Below are positions 34,744-45,388 of a DNA stretch of 64,000 nt, piece after piece. The stretch comes from Poa pratensis (lineage: Eukaryota; Streptophyta; Magnoliopsida; Poales; Poaceae), in the NCBI GenBank assembly GCA_947311845.1, contig CAMZMU010000107.1, positions 38,362,588 to 38,426,587 on the forward strand, written 5' to 3'. The notes beneath the pieces were generated by a model, which did not search any database, was not told the DNA's origin, and saw only the letters and a program-made list of their open reading frames with translations. The stretch's first letter is position 1; every line of letters begins with the position of its first letter. Both the position numbers and the translations under genes were made by a program.

Positions 34744-36137
34744 GAGCATCTCCAGTCGGACCCCTCATAGCTAGCCTAAACATTCGGGAGGACTGCCCGG
34801 ACAGCCTTTGGGCCAAAATCGACGACCCAGCCGCGGCCCCCAAACCGCCCCAAACGACCGGGCGGTGCGGCACACCCCAAACCCAGCCCAAATGTGGGGC
34901 GGGTTTGGGGCAGCCCGGACGCGTCCGCCCCCCTAGTCGCTGTCATCGGGCCCACGTGTCGGATGAAGGCTGACCGTCAGAGAACACTGACCGGCGGTGT
35001 CCACGCGTCGAGTGGCTCGCCGGCGTGATAAAATCGGAGCCCCCGAGAAAACCCTAACCGCATTCCCCATTCCTCCTCATCTCCAATCCGCAATGGCGAG
35101 CAGCTCCGAGGATAGCAGCTTCTGGGATGAGCCGGCGGACGCGGAGAGCAAGGCGCCGGCGGCGGAGACACCGGTCGAGCAAGGCGAGGAGGACCCCGAC
35201 GACGACCTCGCTTATCGCGTCGCTGTCCTCCGGTCGCTGGAGGATAAGGGGGGTTCGAGCACGCCGGCGCGTAGATCGGGAGCGGCCAGTGGACAATGCA
35301 GCCGCTGGTCGGCTCCGGCGCGTAGATCGGCGCTCCCAAGCGTCAGCCGCAGGTCAGCTCCGGCGTCTGCACCAGCGCCGCGTCGTCGTCTCCCGCCGGT
35401 CCAAGCCCCTCCTGGATGGAGGATCCTTCCTGATGGGGAGGGGTGAAGGCTTCTGCCGGTGCCGCCGCCGCGGGCGCCGGAGACGGTGGGGCGCGCGTTC
35501 CGCCAGACGAAGCGGGCGGGCCAATCGCTGAGCATGGCGGCTGCCGTCGCCGGGGCTGACGCGGACCTCCCCCTCCAGGTGGTGGCTCAGTCCTTCACCT
35601 CCGCCGAGACCGACGCCCGTCGCCGCCGCCGCAAGGACCAAGAAGCGCTGGAGGCAGCCATCGCGCTGTCGCAGGCGAGGCGGAGAAGAAGAAGAAGGCG
35701 GCGGCCAATGCGAGCCGCCACGCGGAGGAGCAGGCCCGCGCCGTGCGGATCCTCTCCGGCCAAGTCGTCGACGACGACGAGGAAGACGCGGATCCGTACT
35801 ACGCCTTCCACAAGCGCTCCAAGGGCGACGCCGCCGGCGGCTCCGGCAAGGGCAAATCTCCGATGTGAGATTTACCGATCTAAAAAATACTTTTGTATGT
35901 AAGTAATTCGGCAACCCGTTGTCGGATGATGAACTATCAACGTTGTATCAATTCCACGTTGATGAACTATGCCTATATCTACGTTGCATGGTTTGCATTG
36001 ATTTGGGGTTTTCGTTTGAGGAGGACGGCTGGAGCGGCATGTTTTTAGGGGTCGCCCGGTCACTGTCCGCGGACACGTCCGGACGTGTCCGCGGACAGTT
36101 TGGGGGCCAAATTTGGCAACTCCAACTGGAGATGCTC
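34744..36137 (+). mobile_element. PIF/Harbinger-like element 1 carrying a cargo gene
   Basis: TAA target duplication (34741-34743 and 36138-36140) with inverted termini GAGCATCTCCAGTCGGA and GAGCATCTCCAGTTGGA. 1394 bp. No transposase or Myb-like partner protein frame. The central GC-rich part carries a decayed gene (35093-35868) preceded by CCCTAACC leader-like sequence. Confidence 0.82.
35093..35868 (+). pseudogene. Cargo gene of Harbinger-like element 1, acidic/basic protein of unknown function, frameshifted
   Basis: The start MASSSEDSSFWDEP at 35093 follows a leader. The frame gives an acidic N-terminus (EQGEEDPDDDLAYR, VLRSLED) and stops early at 35444-35446. A second frame supplies QVVAQSFTSAETDA and KDQEALEAAIALSQA up to about 35680; a third supplies KKKKAAANASRHAEEQAR, RILSGQVVDDDEED and YYAFHKRSKG with TGA at 35866-35868. 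The three pieces read in order as one protein with at least two frameshifts; the span (776 bases) is not a multiple of three. I remember similar anonymous proteins in Triticeae annotations (DDLAYR, LSGEIIDDDEED), but no biochemical role is known to me. No membrane segment or catalytic motif. Confidence 0.5.
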
Positions 36138-36140
36138 TAA

Positions 36141-38528
36141 AAGAATGGTAAAGTGCGAAGATTATGGAGCAGTATAACTTTTTATTTGCATTCAAGCTTC
36201 AGCCCTAAGTAAACAGTGCAATAAAAACTTATATGTTGGACACTAGGGTTAATTCAGGTTTGGAAAATCCAATGGCCCAATGGATGTGTATTTTAGTTTG
36301 CAAAAATGACAGGTTGTCAAGGAAACCTGCTTAAAGACGAAAAGAGTTGGATCAACATGATTAAGAAAACGTTTTTCTCTCGCATGGAATAATTATTTTG
36401 CAATACCTCTGGCCGAAACACCATTTCTTGTTATGACAAGGAGACATCCATGTGTGAAATCTTTCTTCAGAAAAGACAACGTCATCGTTCAGCATGAGCA
36501 TCACGCCATTATATTTTGTTTAGAGAACTTGCATGCTATGACACTATTACGTCCCCAACACATATTACAACCTTCCCGTAAGAAACACATATTACAACCT
36601 GTATAACGTACCTTAGATCAATGAACTGAGCGTGGCTATTTCAGAAACAAGACACTAGAGGCTATTCTCATCAGTTCGATCTCCAAAAACTGATTCTCCG
36701 TATGCATAGGATTTACTAGTTTGTAATGTCAGACTAGTAAACGTTGCACCAAGAAATTATTTGCATAAATAATAATTAAAAAATCTTACACTTACATGAT
36801 TGGCTTGTTCCCGGAGATGAAGTCATAGCTCTGTAATTCTGGCATGATGAAATGAGGATAAGAACATACCTCATTGGGCATTGGATTTAATGTCCTGAGG
36901 TGATCTGGCGCAGCTTTTCAATCTGTTTCATGCAGCAGTTTCTGATGAAATTCTTCTCTCTGTTTATCCGGACAGAACTAAATAATACACCGTATAAGAT
37001 ATCAATAACTGTATGATGCACAGTGTATACTACAGATAGCTAGAGGATATGTGTGTGGCTCCTCTCAAGTAGTCAAGTATCAGCCACTGGAAAATGGTGT
37101 AGATCGATGGAACAGTCAATGAGTTATGGAAGTGATGAGGAGATAGCCACTGGAAAATTCTTCTCTCTGTGGCTCCCAATTTAACCAGTAAGAATACGAG
37201 TGTATGTACTCTGTAGAGTAGTGGAAGTGATGAGGAGTAGGAGGAGGCTCACACGGCTAGGTTCTTGTGCTTCCCTCGGCCTTCCAGTAGGCTGGCCATG
37301 GAGAATTGGCACCGCTCGGTGAGAGCTCAGTCACCATGGGGTTCGTCGGCGGCCTGAGGCCCCACAGCCGCCGCGGCCGATTCATTCGATGATTCGCGTG
37401 CGTCGTTTCCTCCTCAACAACAGCAAATCGTATATCTCGCCACCTGCGGGTGAAACGGTCACGCGGACTGAATATCCGCGAATGGGCCGGCCCATTCGCT
37501 AGATTTTCTACTCCTATTTTCTTCTTTCGTTTTTCTTCTCCGATTTATTTTTCGTTTTATTTTCTGTTTTCTTTTTCTTGTCCTTTCTCTATTTTATTTT
37601 TTGCTTCACTTTCTTATGCTTTGAAAAATGTTTCAAATTTTAAAATTATTCTCATCTAAAAATTTCATATTTAAAATGTGTTTAGATATAAAAAATGATC
37701 AAATTTTAAAAACATTTAGATTTGAAAAATTAAAATAAAAAATCAGAATTAGCAAAGTGTTCAGGCTTTCAAAATATTTCAAATCTGAAACTCTTATTAA
37801 AATTTGATTTTTCCAAAATAGATAAATAAAATGAAAATGACCAGAAAAAGTGAAACACTAATTAAATTAGAAAGGAAACTTAAATAGTTAAATGGGCCGA
37901 CAGAGTGGTCCGACCTTGAGGCGGTAGGGGTCAATCCGGCCGCCTGAAGGCGGGATATAGGAGCTCCCGACAACTTTTCTCATACACAGCGTGAAGCTGA
38001 AGCAGACCCCTTTCCGGCCCACTCAGGACCATGCCAAATAACATGTTAGATTGTTAGTTATCTAGGTTGAAATAAAATACTACTACCTATGGTCCAGTTT
38101 AATTGTCGTAGGAAGTGTACTTAGCTAGTTCAAAGTTCTACCAACATGGATAAGGAATGGCTCTAATAGTGGATGATGTGGCTTGAGTAATAGATGATGT
38201 GTGATTAATAAATATTAGTTGACATGACATGGAAAAATTAATTGGTTAAGAGAATGGATGATATGAATAGCTGGCATGTTGAGATACAAAAATAATTAAT
38301 AAAGTTAGTGGGCTTATGCTTTATAAGAAGTATAGATTACTCATTTAGCACGTGAGTTATGTGATAGAAATCAAAAACCATAAGAAAGTCTTTTTGAGTA
38401 GGAATAAAATGATACTAATTATATGGCACATAAATAATTACATATTACTAGTAGACTATTTTTCGGTTAAATCTTTCGTCAAAACATTTGAAATACGCGT
38501 CTTATTATGGAATGTAGGTAGTAGATGC
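36141..38528. other. Region between Harbinger-like element 1 and the MULE
   Basis: No intact gene was seen. It contains a perfect 22-bp GC-rich palindrome centred on GGGCCGGCCC (37478-37499), immediately followed by a very AT-rich stretch (37500-37880). A Helitron-like 5' end on the minus strand is at 38336. Short exon-like pieces with possible donor sites (minus strand near 36870-36960) are too degraded to name. Confidence 0.35.
38085..38336 (-). mobile_element. Helitron-like 5' end (minus strand), 3' end not found
   Basis: On the minus strand, after a host A, the sequence begins TCTATACTTCTTATAAAGC and soon contains AGCCACATCATC, as does the 5' region of the Helitron at 22522. No hairpin-CTAG terminus could be placed downstream, so it may be a truncated or rearranged copy; the left limit given is arbitrary. 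Confidence 0.35.
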
Positions 38529-38617
38529 GGCGCAATGGACACAATTGACCACGAGTCGAAACTATTTCACAAACTGAATGTTCGGTGAAACTATTTCACT
38601 CAAATAACCATTTTGAG

Positions 38618-38700
38618 TAGCGCCCAACGATCGGGCGCTATGCTCTACATAGTAGCGCCCAGCGTTCAGGCGGTACACATCTGGGCATGTAGGGCGCTAC
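38618..38700. repeat. Left dyad array of the MULE
   Basis: Dyads at about 38617-38641 and 38652-38676 and a half site at 38691-38700. The arms are GTAGCGCC and GGCGCTAC (second dyad GGCGGTAC); the two 9-nt centres differ from each other. Confidence 0.85.
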
Positions 38701-38772
38701 ACAAATGGCAGTTTCTACACGTTATTTGCAGTGCCACTCTTTTATAGACATAAGATTGCTCAATTAAGATGG

Positions 38773-38841
38773 TTATGTGGTGCGAGCCAAGTTTGGTAGG
38801 TCGTGGGTTCGAGTCCCAACTTGGCACAATTTTTCTTTTTT
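38773..38841 (+). ncRNA. tRNA-like Pol III module, left arm of the MULE
   Basis: A perfect box B GGTTCGAGTCC (38806-38816) lies within an 8-bp hairpin GCCAAGTT/AACTTGGC (38786-38793 with 38818-38825). A T5 and a T6 run at 38830-38841 could terminate Pol III. It lacks a full cloverleaf (no credible D and anticodon arms), so it is not a tRNA gene. Confidence 0.4.
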
Positions 38842-38972
38842 ACTTTTTTTTTTTCTGAACTGCGCGGCCCATCCACGCCGGCACTTGCTTCTCCCGACGA
38901 ATCCTCTGTCGGCGCTCTCTCCTAGATCTGCAGCCCGCGCACCTCCCGCCTGCTCAGCCGCCGGTCGCCGGA

Positions 38973-39329
38973 ATGGAATTGGAAGCAGCAGCCACGAAAG
39001 GGGAGGATCTTCTCCATGACTTTGAACGAATCATCCGCGACGAGGATATTGAGGCCGGCGGCGGTAGGGACAGGGGCGGACGGGGGCACGCGGGCGGGGG
39101 CGGCCCTAGACAGCGCCCGGCCGTTGGCGTACGGGCGGCGGCGGGTCGAGGCAATGACGGGGACGGCCGGCTCGAGGCAACGATGGAGATGGGCTCGGGG
39201 CAGAGAAAAAAAAAAGTAAAAAGCGAAAAAAACGTGCAAAGCGGAGGCTCGAACCCGCGAGGCCGCGTCCATGCCTACCACCGCACACATGCTGTGACCA
39301 ACTGGACTGCGCAATACTTAAGTCCTTAG
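38973..39329 (+). CDS. GC-rich frame inside the MULE, 118 codons, doubtful
   Basis: Starts MELEAAATKGEDLLHDFERI, followed by a Gly/Arg-rich low-complexity part and a basic stretch that runs into the right-hand tRNA-like sequence. The first 28 residues look like a real helical protein segment and may be a captured exon. The rest could be chance reading of GC-rich DNA. No homologue is recognised. Confidence 0.25.
   Translation: MELEAAATKGEDLLHDFERIIRDEDIEAGGGRDRGGRGHAGGGGPRQRPAVGVRAAAGRGNDGDGRLEATMEMGSGQRKKKVKSEKNVQSGGSNPRGRVHAYHRTHAVTNWTAQYLSP
39225..39300 (-). ncRNA. tRNA-like Pol III module, right arm of the MULE
   Basis: On the minus strand: GTGGTAGGCATGG, then box B GGGTTCGAGCC (39256-39246), then T7 (39232-39226). 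It mirrors the left module as part of the long inverted end and shares GGTAGGCATGG and box B with the SINE at 30923-31089. Confidence 0.4.
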
Positions 39330-39370
39330 TTGAGTAGAGTTCCTAATAACGTTTGGAAACAACCATTTGT

Positions 39371-39467
39371 GTAGCGCCTTACCCTCGGGCGCTACAAAAT
39401 CAAATATGTAGCGCCTAATCAGAAGGCGCTACTATGTAGAGTGTAGCGCCTGATTATGAGGCGCTAC
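39371..39467. repeat. Right dyad array of the MULE
   Basis: Three dyads GTAGCGCC-N9-GGCGCTAC at 39371-39395, 39408-39432 and 39443-39467. All have perfect 8-bp arms and exactly nine central bases; the centres are TTACCCTCG, TAATCAGAA and TGATTATGA. Confidence 0.92.
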
Positions 39468-39564
39468 TCGAAATGATTAGTTTGGTGAAATAGTTTCACC
39501 GAACATTCATTCTGTGAAATAGTTTCGCCACGTGGTCAAACATGTCCATTTCGCCAGTAGATGC

Positions 39565-40266
39565 TGGGCAGTGGGCACGCACACCCACGCAGGTAACGTA
39601 TGTCCCTTCCACGACTCACACGGGCGCACGCATTCTCATATGGTACGCGCCCGCAGCCCGTCAAACCTGCTCCCTCTTACTAGGACACGTACGATCAGCA
39701 GATAGATGCCCAGGAAACCACCGCCGGAGGGATCAACAAGGAGCCCTGCAGACAAGTACCGCGACGACCGCAGTCTTACGCTCGCGCGAGAGGGAACAGG
39801 GAAGCGACGTACGGAAGCGACGTACGTCAAGCCGATCCCAAAACGGAGGCGGCACTTCCCCAGCTTTTGCACGCGCCCGGCCGGATCCCCTGAACTGGAG
39901 TCCACTCCACTGTCTCCACATGACTACCTCGAGTCTCTGATGACTGACTGCTGCACTGCGGCTCAGGCTAACTGAACACGCTCGCACAGGCCGCCGAAAC
40001 CCAGACTGATCACTGATGTGATCTCGACCTCATGTCTCGACTTGATGTGTGATGATGTGAGAGCTGAGCTACTTGTTTATATCACAGCACGGAGCTGGAG
40101 CAACCGCTACCTCACACACTCCACCAGCATCATCCAAACTTGTGTTCTTCTACTGTGCTTCCAAGTCCCGATGGATTGGACGAGCTTCACCTGTTTATCC
40201 AGGCAGTCCATGCACGGATGCACCTCTCAATCCATCCGTCTCTCGAGTAAACCCCACAGGTTTGTC
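39565..40266. other. Low-copy sequence right of the MULE
   Basis: Open frames occur on both strands in this GC-balanced stretch, but none shows a family motif, a codon bias or a splice pattern I would support. No repeat was recognised. Confidence 0.3.
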
Positions 40267-40269
40267 TAA

Positions 40270-41112
40270 GAGCATCTCTTGCAGATGAGCCAATCTATCT
40301 AGAAAATTCCGGTCGATTTGAGGGTGGGCTGAATTTTGGTCCAGAACAGATACTTATCCGGGCTACCGGATATGCGTTGGCTCGGCCGCAATTTAGACGG
40401 GACAGAGGGGTCGATGGGGCACCAATACCGAACCCCTCCGCCACACCCAGCCTCTGGCCACTATAACCATAGCGCAGCTCTAGCGAGCAATTTCCGCAGC
40501 TAGGGTTTCCATTTCTGTTTTTAGTTCACTTTAATTTCAGTTCGATTGTACTTTAATTTCAGTTCGGTTGTAGTGTCATCTTTGTTCTATGCTCAATTTC
40601 AAGCGTGAACTTGCAAAATTCTATTTCCGTGTGAATATCCATTGGGTGTGTTTGGTTCAGTGGCTATCCACTGGATGGTGAGGGATAGCCACTTTTTTTA
40701 TGGTTATCCCGTGTTTGGTTCAGAGACTGAGTGGTGGCAGGGATAGCCAGATTCGGAGAATATTCCTCGAAATATTGGTTTAGCTCGTCCGCCCAAATCT
40801 GTCGGAGGAGAGCAACCACTTGTGGTTGGCGTCCCTAGTGTCGTCGTCGAACCGTCTTCTTTGATGACTCACTTGTTCTTCTTCTTCTGTCTGTCCGAAC
40901 GAAACATACAAATGGCTATCCCTAACCATCTAAAGTTTTTCCGAACCAAAACGAAAAACTGGCTACCCCTAACCAGGTGGTTTGGGATGCCCTCAACCCC
41001 TAAATTCTACCCCTGAATCTAACACACCCTAAGCTATCAAAATCCAGTTCATTGGATACGATTTATCCGGTACTGAGTTTATCCAACATCTACCATCTAC
41101 TACTAGATGCTC
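40270..41112. mobile_element. Possible third Harbinger-like element, diverged
   Basis: The left end GAGCATCTCTTGCAGATG follows TAA (40267-40269). The right end, on the opposite strand, reads GAGCATCTAGTAGTAGATG and is followed by AAA rather than TAA, so the target duplication is imperfect. The interior has a CTATAACC then GCTAGGGTTTCC leader-like stretch, but no frame. A Tourist-like MITE (40644-41029) appears nested in it. Confidence 0.35.
40644..41029. mobile_element. Tourist-like MITE
   Basis: Inverted termini GGGTGTGTTTGGTTCAG and GGGTGTGTTAGATTCAG. Subterminal inverted GGCTATCC-type repeats near both ends (TGGCTATCCACTGG, AATGGCTATCCCTAACC). 386 bp. The 3-bp flanks ATT and TAA do not match as a direct repeat, so the exact limits may be off by a few bases. 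Confidence 0.65.
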
Positions 41113-43285
41113 AAATATCCCTATAAAAACATGAGCAATATCTGCCGGGTATTGCGTGCACTGCATCGGTCAGTTCATGCATGCACTCCGACGTTAAAGC
41201 GCCAGCCGGGCTACTAGTCCACACTAGCTACGTACCCTGCTACTCCACAGCCTCCTCTAGCCTCTAGCGCCAACCAACAAGACCCTTGTCGGTGCTGGAA
41301 GCCTGGAACGTTACGTTGGATTTGATCGTTGAATGCCGCCTTGCCTCGACGATGACTCACGGCGAATAGAAAATGAGTTTCACTAGTAAAAACATGTGAT
41401 CCAGTCATCTATAACAAGTACTGTATGGGTGCATGCACGAGAAGGAACACAATCCAAAGATGTTTCTCAAGATTCTAAGAAAGCGAATAAATATCATACC
41501 CATAATGGTCCTAGGAGGTTTTGTATGCAACAAAGTTTATCTGAATATAATCAATCATTAAAAACCAATTATTACGAGGTTTAACCCGATGTTTTTTAAC
41601 CATGCAAAAGACTTGCTTTTTTATTATAGGAAAATGGAGTATTGAGGTTATAAGAGCATCTCCACCGACCTGCTAAAAATGTTCCGACACCCTGAAAATG
41701 TGTCTGCTTTGTGGGTAACATACATATTTTTGGCACAGTGGGGGCGGTGCCCCAACGGCACTCCCCAGACGGCCAACCTTATCAATTGTTAACCTATTTT
41801 ACATTAGGAACGAAATAATATATACCGACAACTAGTCCGGACACCAAACGGCCGACTTGCAGGAAAGGGAAAAGGTTTAGTGGCATTGCATTTCGTAATT
41901 ATATTGGAATAGTATTGTCGACGAGTATTTACAGGAATAAATTAAAAAACACCAAAATTGACATAAAGTTAACAACCTTGTAGAAAAAACCCACCATAAA
42001 TCGCATTGTGATGTCTTGGAATTATCTCATATTACGTGGTCGCTATAAAACCTGTGGTCGAAGTTGTAGACAAAATGTGGGGGAAGACAACAATGTAAAC
42101 GTCCTGGTATGAGATTGCTACGAGAGATTGCCCAGATAAGAACTCTATGAAAAGGTAAATACCCTACTTGTTGGAATTATTTACAACGGGTATCAACCGA
42201 CGATAACTATACGCGGATATGTAGGCTTGGAGATTGGAGCGTCGAGGTGAGTTAGTACACGAGATACACTGTGTATACAGGTCTGGGTCCCATAAAATAA
42301 ATCATCTGGTAAAGACAAGAATACTCTACACACATCGCTAACGCGTGGCTGGCAGGAGAAAGGCGAGAAGACTATACACATGTGGAACAAAAATTGAGGC
42401 GTCAATTCATATTACACATGATTATTGCGACGAAATCGTGTGTAATATTTCCAATAATGCAGACAATTCATAAAGTGGAATCGTGTGTGATAGTTATCAC
42501 ATGATTAGAAATAACAAACCTTATGAGAATATGTTACGCTCATAAGCCGTTTGATAACTTATATATACTTTAGACTAATCGACTGAAGGCTAATTTTTAG
42601 ACTAATCGACTGTGGATAACACACAAAAAATACGAGACCGATGGGGCGGGTCCCATGGCATTGTCATTAAGAAGAAAGGTACGACAATCCCAAATTGCGT
42701 GTCAGAGCACTCGAACAGTGGGTGAGAAGGCATCAGCCCTTTCCCACCACTCGTCTATGCCTCAGTCTATGTGGATAACACACGGAGAAGTACATTCATG
42801 TATAAATGAAGGCCTTAAATTGCCTGATACATATTAATGTGGCCAGCTTAAGATGAAAATGCAGGCAGGGCCGACTTCAAGGTCCAATCGTCGGAAAGTG
42901 GCCTCTCATATGAGAAGTTGTCAATTTTATTTTTGAGAAAACGCACCCAAAATATGATATTATCAAGAAAAACTGTTGTCAGAAATAAGATATAACTCGA
43001 TGCAACACGGTCTACAAATGAAAAAAACACTGAAATTTATAATGGTCGTGTTTTTCTTCCGAGTGTTTGATAGCTGTTGGAGGTTGAAACATGCACTGAA
43101 CAAGCAGCAAAAGATTGGGCCACCCACTGACGTCCTTATGAATCAATACTTTGAAAACCATCATAGCCACTTACCGTTAACAACGAGGTCGAATAAACCC
43201 AGATAGAACATCGGTTATGGACACACCCCAAACAACATCACATCGTGTTAAAAAAATCAATGTAACGGTATTTCAGAGGTCATAG
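41113..43285. other. Low-copy intergenic sequence
   Basis: No gene was seen. Contains a lone Harbinger-like left end (GAGCATCTCCACC after TAA, at 41654) without a partner and a 27-bp tandem duplication of TTTAGACTAATCGACTG (about 42570-42615). Confidence 0.3.
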
Positions 43286-43478
43286 CTGGACGGGTGGTCA
43301 AACTAGGTTTTGGCAGTAAGATGCAATAATCAATGGGAGGCCATAGCTCGTCCATTGTGATACCCATGTGGTGATTTCTTGGATCACAACACCTGTCCCG
43401 TTGACACAGTATTTCAGAAGTGCTCATATGTGAATGATGCCGCCCTAAAAAAAAATCCTAGTTTGACCACCCGTCCAG
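43286..43478. repeat. 22-bp perfect inverted repeat with 149-bp spacer
   Basis: The left arm 43286-43307 (starts CTGGACGGGTGG, ends CAAACTAGG) is matched perfectly in inverse by 43457-43478. No target duplication next to the arms, no frame in the spacer. It could be a foldback element end or a local inversion duplicate. Confidence 0.7.
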
Positions 43479-44173
43479 CGGTCCAGGCCACACATCCCGG
43501 CTTTCCACTGGATAAATATAACGGTCGTCAGCGAGAGCAACATGCACGCCTTCTACAGTCACATGCATCTGTTCGTGTCGAGATTATCGCTGTGAGGCTT
43601 CTGGTCCGCACAGGCGTGGGTTTTCGTGCGGGCAGGTATGGGCTCCTGGGCCGCCTCGTCTGTCGGCAGCTGCGCCCAATCCGGGCTGCCCACTGCTCAG
43701 GCCGCGCTTAATTCGAGGGCTTGGCCCAGGCAGTCAAAGCAGTCAAGCCCGCCTCCCCGTGGCCAGCATATTACCGGGTCCCATTCCTACTGAAAGAGAA
43801 ACATTGGGACACTCAGGATAATTTTGTCGGATCCTCTCAAATCCGTTTAAGTTCATATCGTGTTAAACAATCCGAATACGATGTAAGGGATGGTATATTA
43901 AATAGCATCTATGTAGTATTAAAAAATATAAGTATAGTTATGTGATGATTTTAAACCGAATAGTCCGATATTTTTATCGAATCGTGTTTGCTATGTAGCA
44001 TAGTTAGCGAGTGGTTGAGTTCATCTGCTAAACATCGTCTCACTCAAATAATCATTGTATCAATTATGGAGTATAGCTTTGTTACACTACTAGGCTATCG
44101 AATTTTTTTTTTTTGCGTGGTTTGGCAATATGCACGTGCCTGCAATACCATCATACAAACTAATATGGCAGAG

Positions 44174-44565
44174 CATCTTTTTCACTGCACAGAGGCGCTT
44201 GAGACTAAAATACTTGCTCTCATGCATGGCATGAATATGGCCTTGCAATGGTCGACATTGCCGGTAGTCGTTCTATCTAATTCTTCGATTGCACTATCGG
44301 CTCTATGTGACTCATCGCTCTCCAAATCGCCTTATGGTCACCTGGTGGATGAGATCAAGAAGCTTATGGAAGAAAGGGAGTTTATTCCGCTTAAAATTGT
44401 ACGTTCCCAGAATAGAGTTGCTGACTGTCTTGCTAATTATAGTCGCACTGAGCGCAGTACAGCTTGTTGGCTGCATCAGGTCCCTACCTTTTTAAATCCT
44501 TATGTATTAGCAGACTATAACCCTATGATTGTTGAATAAAACTCCCATATTTACCGCAAAAAAAA
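44174..44565 (+). mobile_element. 5'-truncated LINE with RNase H-like coding end
   Basis: The target duplication ACTAATATGGCAGAG (44159-44173 and 44566-44580) brackets a segment ending in ATAAAACTCCCATATTTACCGC and A9. The plus frame to the TAA at 44537-44539 reads CTEALETKILALMHGM, LSNSSIALSALCD, YGHLVDEIKKLM, RSQNRVADCLANYSR and ACWLHQVP. This is the C-terminal RNase H-type domain (RVT_3) common in Triticeae LINEs and related host genes. Only the last 120 or so codons were inserted, so the copy is dead on arrival. Confidence 0.85.
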
Positions 44566-44580
44566 ACTAATATGGCAGAG

Positions 44581-45388
44581 GATATGGTAACGGCAAAATC
44601 CGATCTGGTCATATGTGTTTTTCTTAGATTGGTGGCACAGAGGTCTACTTAAAGATAAGTTTCTTCTTCTGTTTGTGTTTCAGTTTGCGATGATCCAAAT
44701 GTATCAGTAGAAAGTGTGGTTGAAATTCATGTTCGTATATGTCGTACGTTGGATCGGATTGCCCTGAATATATATATCATATTTCGATCACAAATGAGTC
44801 ATGCTCCATCTTTTGGAAGCTTGATCCCTATGGTCACTATATTGTGAGCTCCATGTACACGAACTCTCGCAATTGGAGAAAGTGGCACACTTCACCTCCC
44901 ATCCGATCTCCAGATCGCAGCTAGACATGCCCATCGAACTGATATTCTGGCCTATGTAGTTCCATTTAAGATGTCTCTCATAGCTTCTCTAGCCTCCCGT
45001 CGGCCTCGTAACCTAGATTGGACCTTTTTATTACACATATTTGGGTGGTGTGGCATGTTCACAACAAATCATAGATCGTGAACAAGGTTACCGGTCACCA
45101 TCTTGTTGTGATCTACAAAATTTTTATTGTCTTGCAACTTTGGACAATCTGACGAACAAGCCAAGTTGTGCATTCAGGCAGCTAATCGTCCAATTAGAGC
45201 CGTTGTCTTATTGTCTAGTTACTTAGCGGATTTTGCTGGAGGTCAATGTGCCGACATGTTTATATTTGTTGCTCTTTTATCTTCGTCAAGATGTATAGCA
45301 TGTATCAAGTCTTGTTGAACCTTATTATAATTAATTGTCTCATGCCATTTTTATCTAACAAAAGAAACACTCAACAAGCCGCACGTTA
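44581..45388. other. Intergenic, with a possible LINE scrap
   Basis: The plus frame 44739-44924 contains SIFWKLDPYGHYIVSSMYT, which resembles the WKLTPSGxYSVKSxY segment near the zinc-binding end of plant LINE reverse transcriptases. It is short and I would not insist. Nothing else was seen. Confidence 0.25.

Larger units (their letters stand above)
38529..39555. mobile_element. Mutator-like element (MULE) with long inverted ends, dyad arrays and tRNA-like modules
   Basis: A 9-bp target duplication AGTAGATGC (38520-38528 and 39556-39564) flanks inverted ends beginning GGCGCAATGGACAC and GGCGAAATGGACAT. Similarity extends over roughly 100 bp or more at each end (GACCACG, CGAAACTATTTCAC, GAATGTTCGGTGAAACTATT). 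Subterminal arrays hold five 25-bp dyads GTAGCGCC-N9-GGCGCTAC plus a half site. Further in, both arms carry an inward-reading tRNA-like box B followed by T runs. The interior has one GC-rich frame (38973-39329). No transposase is present, so it is non-autonomous. Confidence 0.9.

Noticed and set aside
36780..37430. Minus-strand host gene (exon-like pieces, CCATGG starts, GAG/GTATGT donor)
   Set aside because: All frames are interrupted and no family motif could be named; possibly Helitron-captured debris.
38773..38841. True tRNA gene
   Set aside because: Box B and T-arm are present, but no D arm, no anticodon stem and no normal 7-bp acceptor spacing; kept as a tRNA-like module only.
41654..41800. 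Fourth Harbinger-like element starting GAGCATCTCCACC
   Set aside because: No inverted right terminus or second TAA found; probably truncated.
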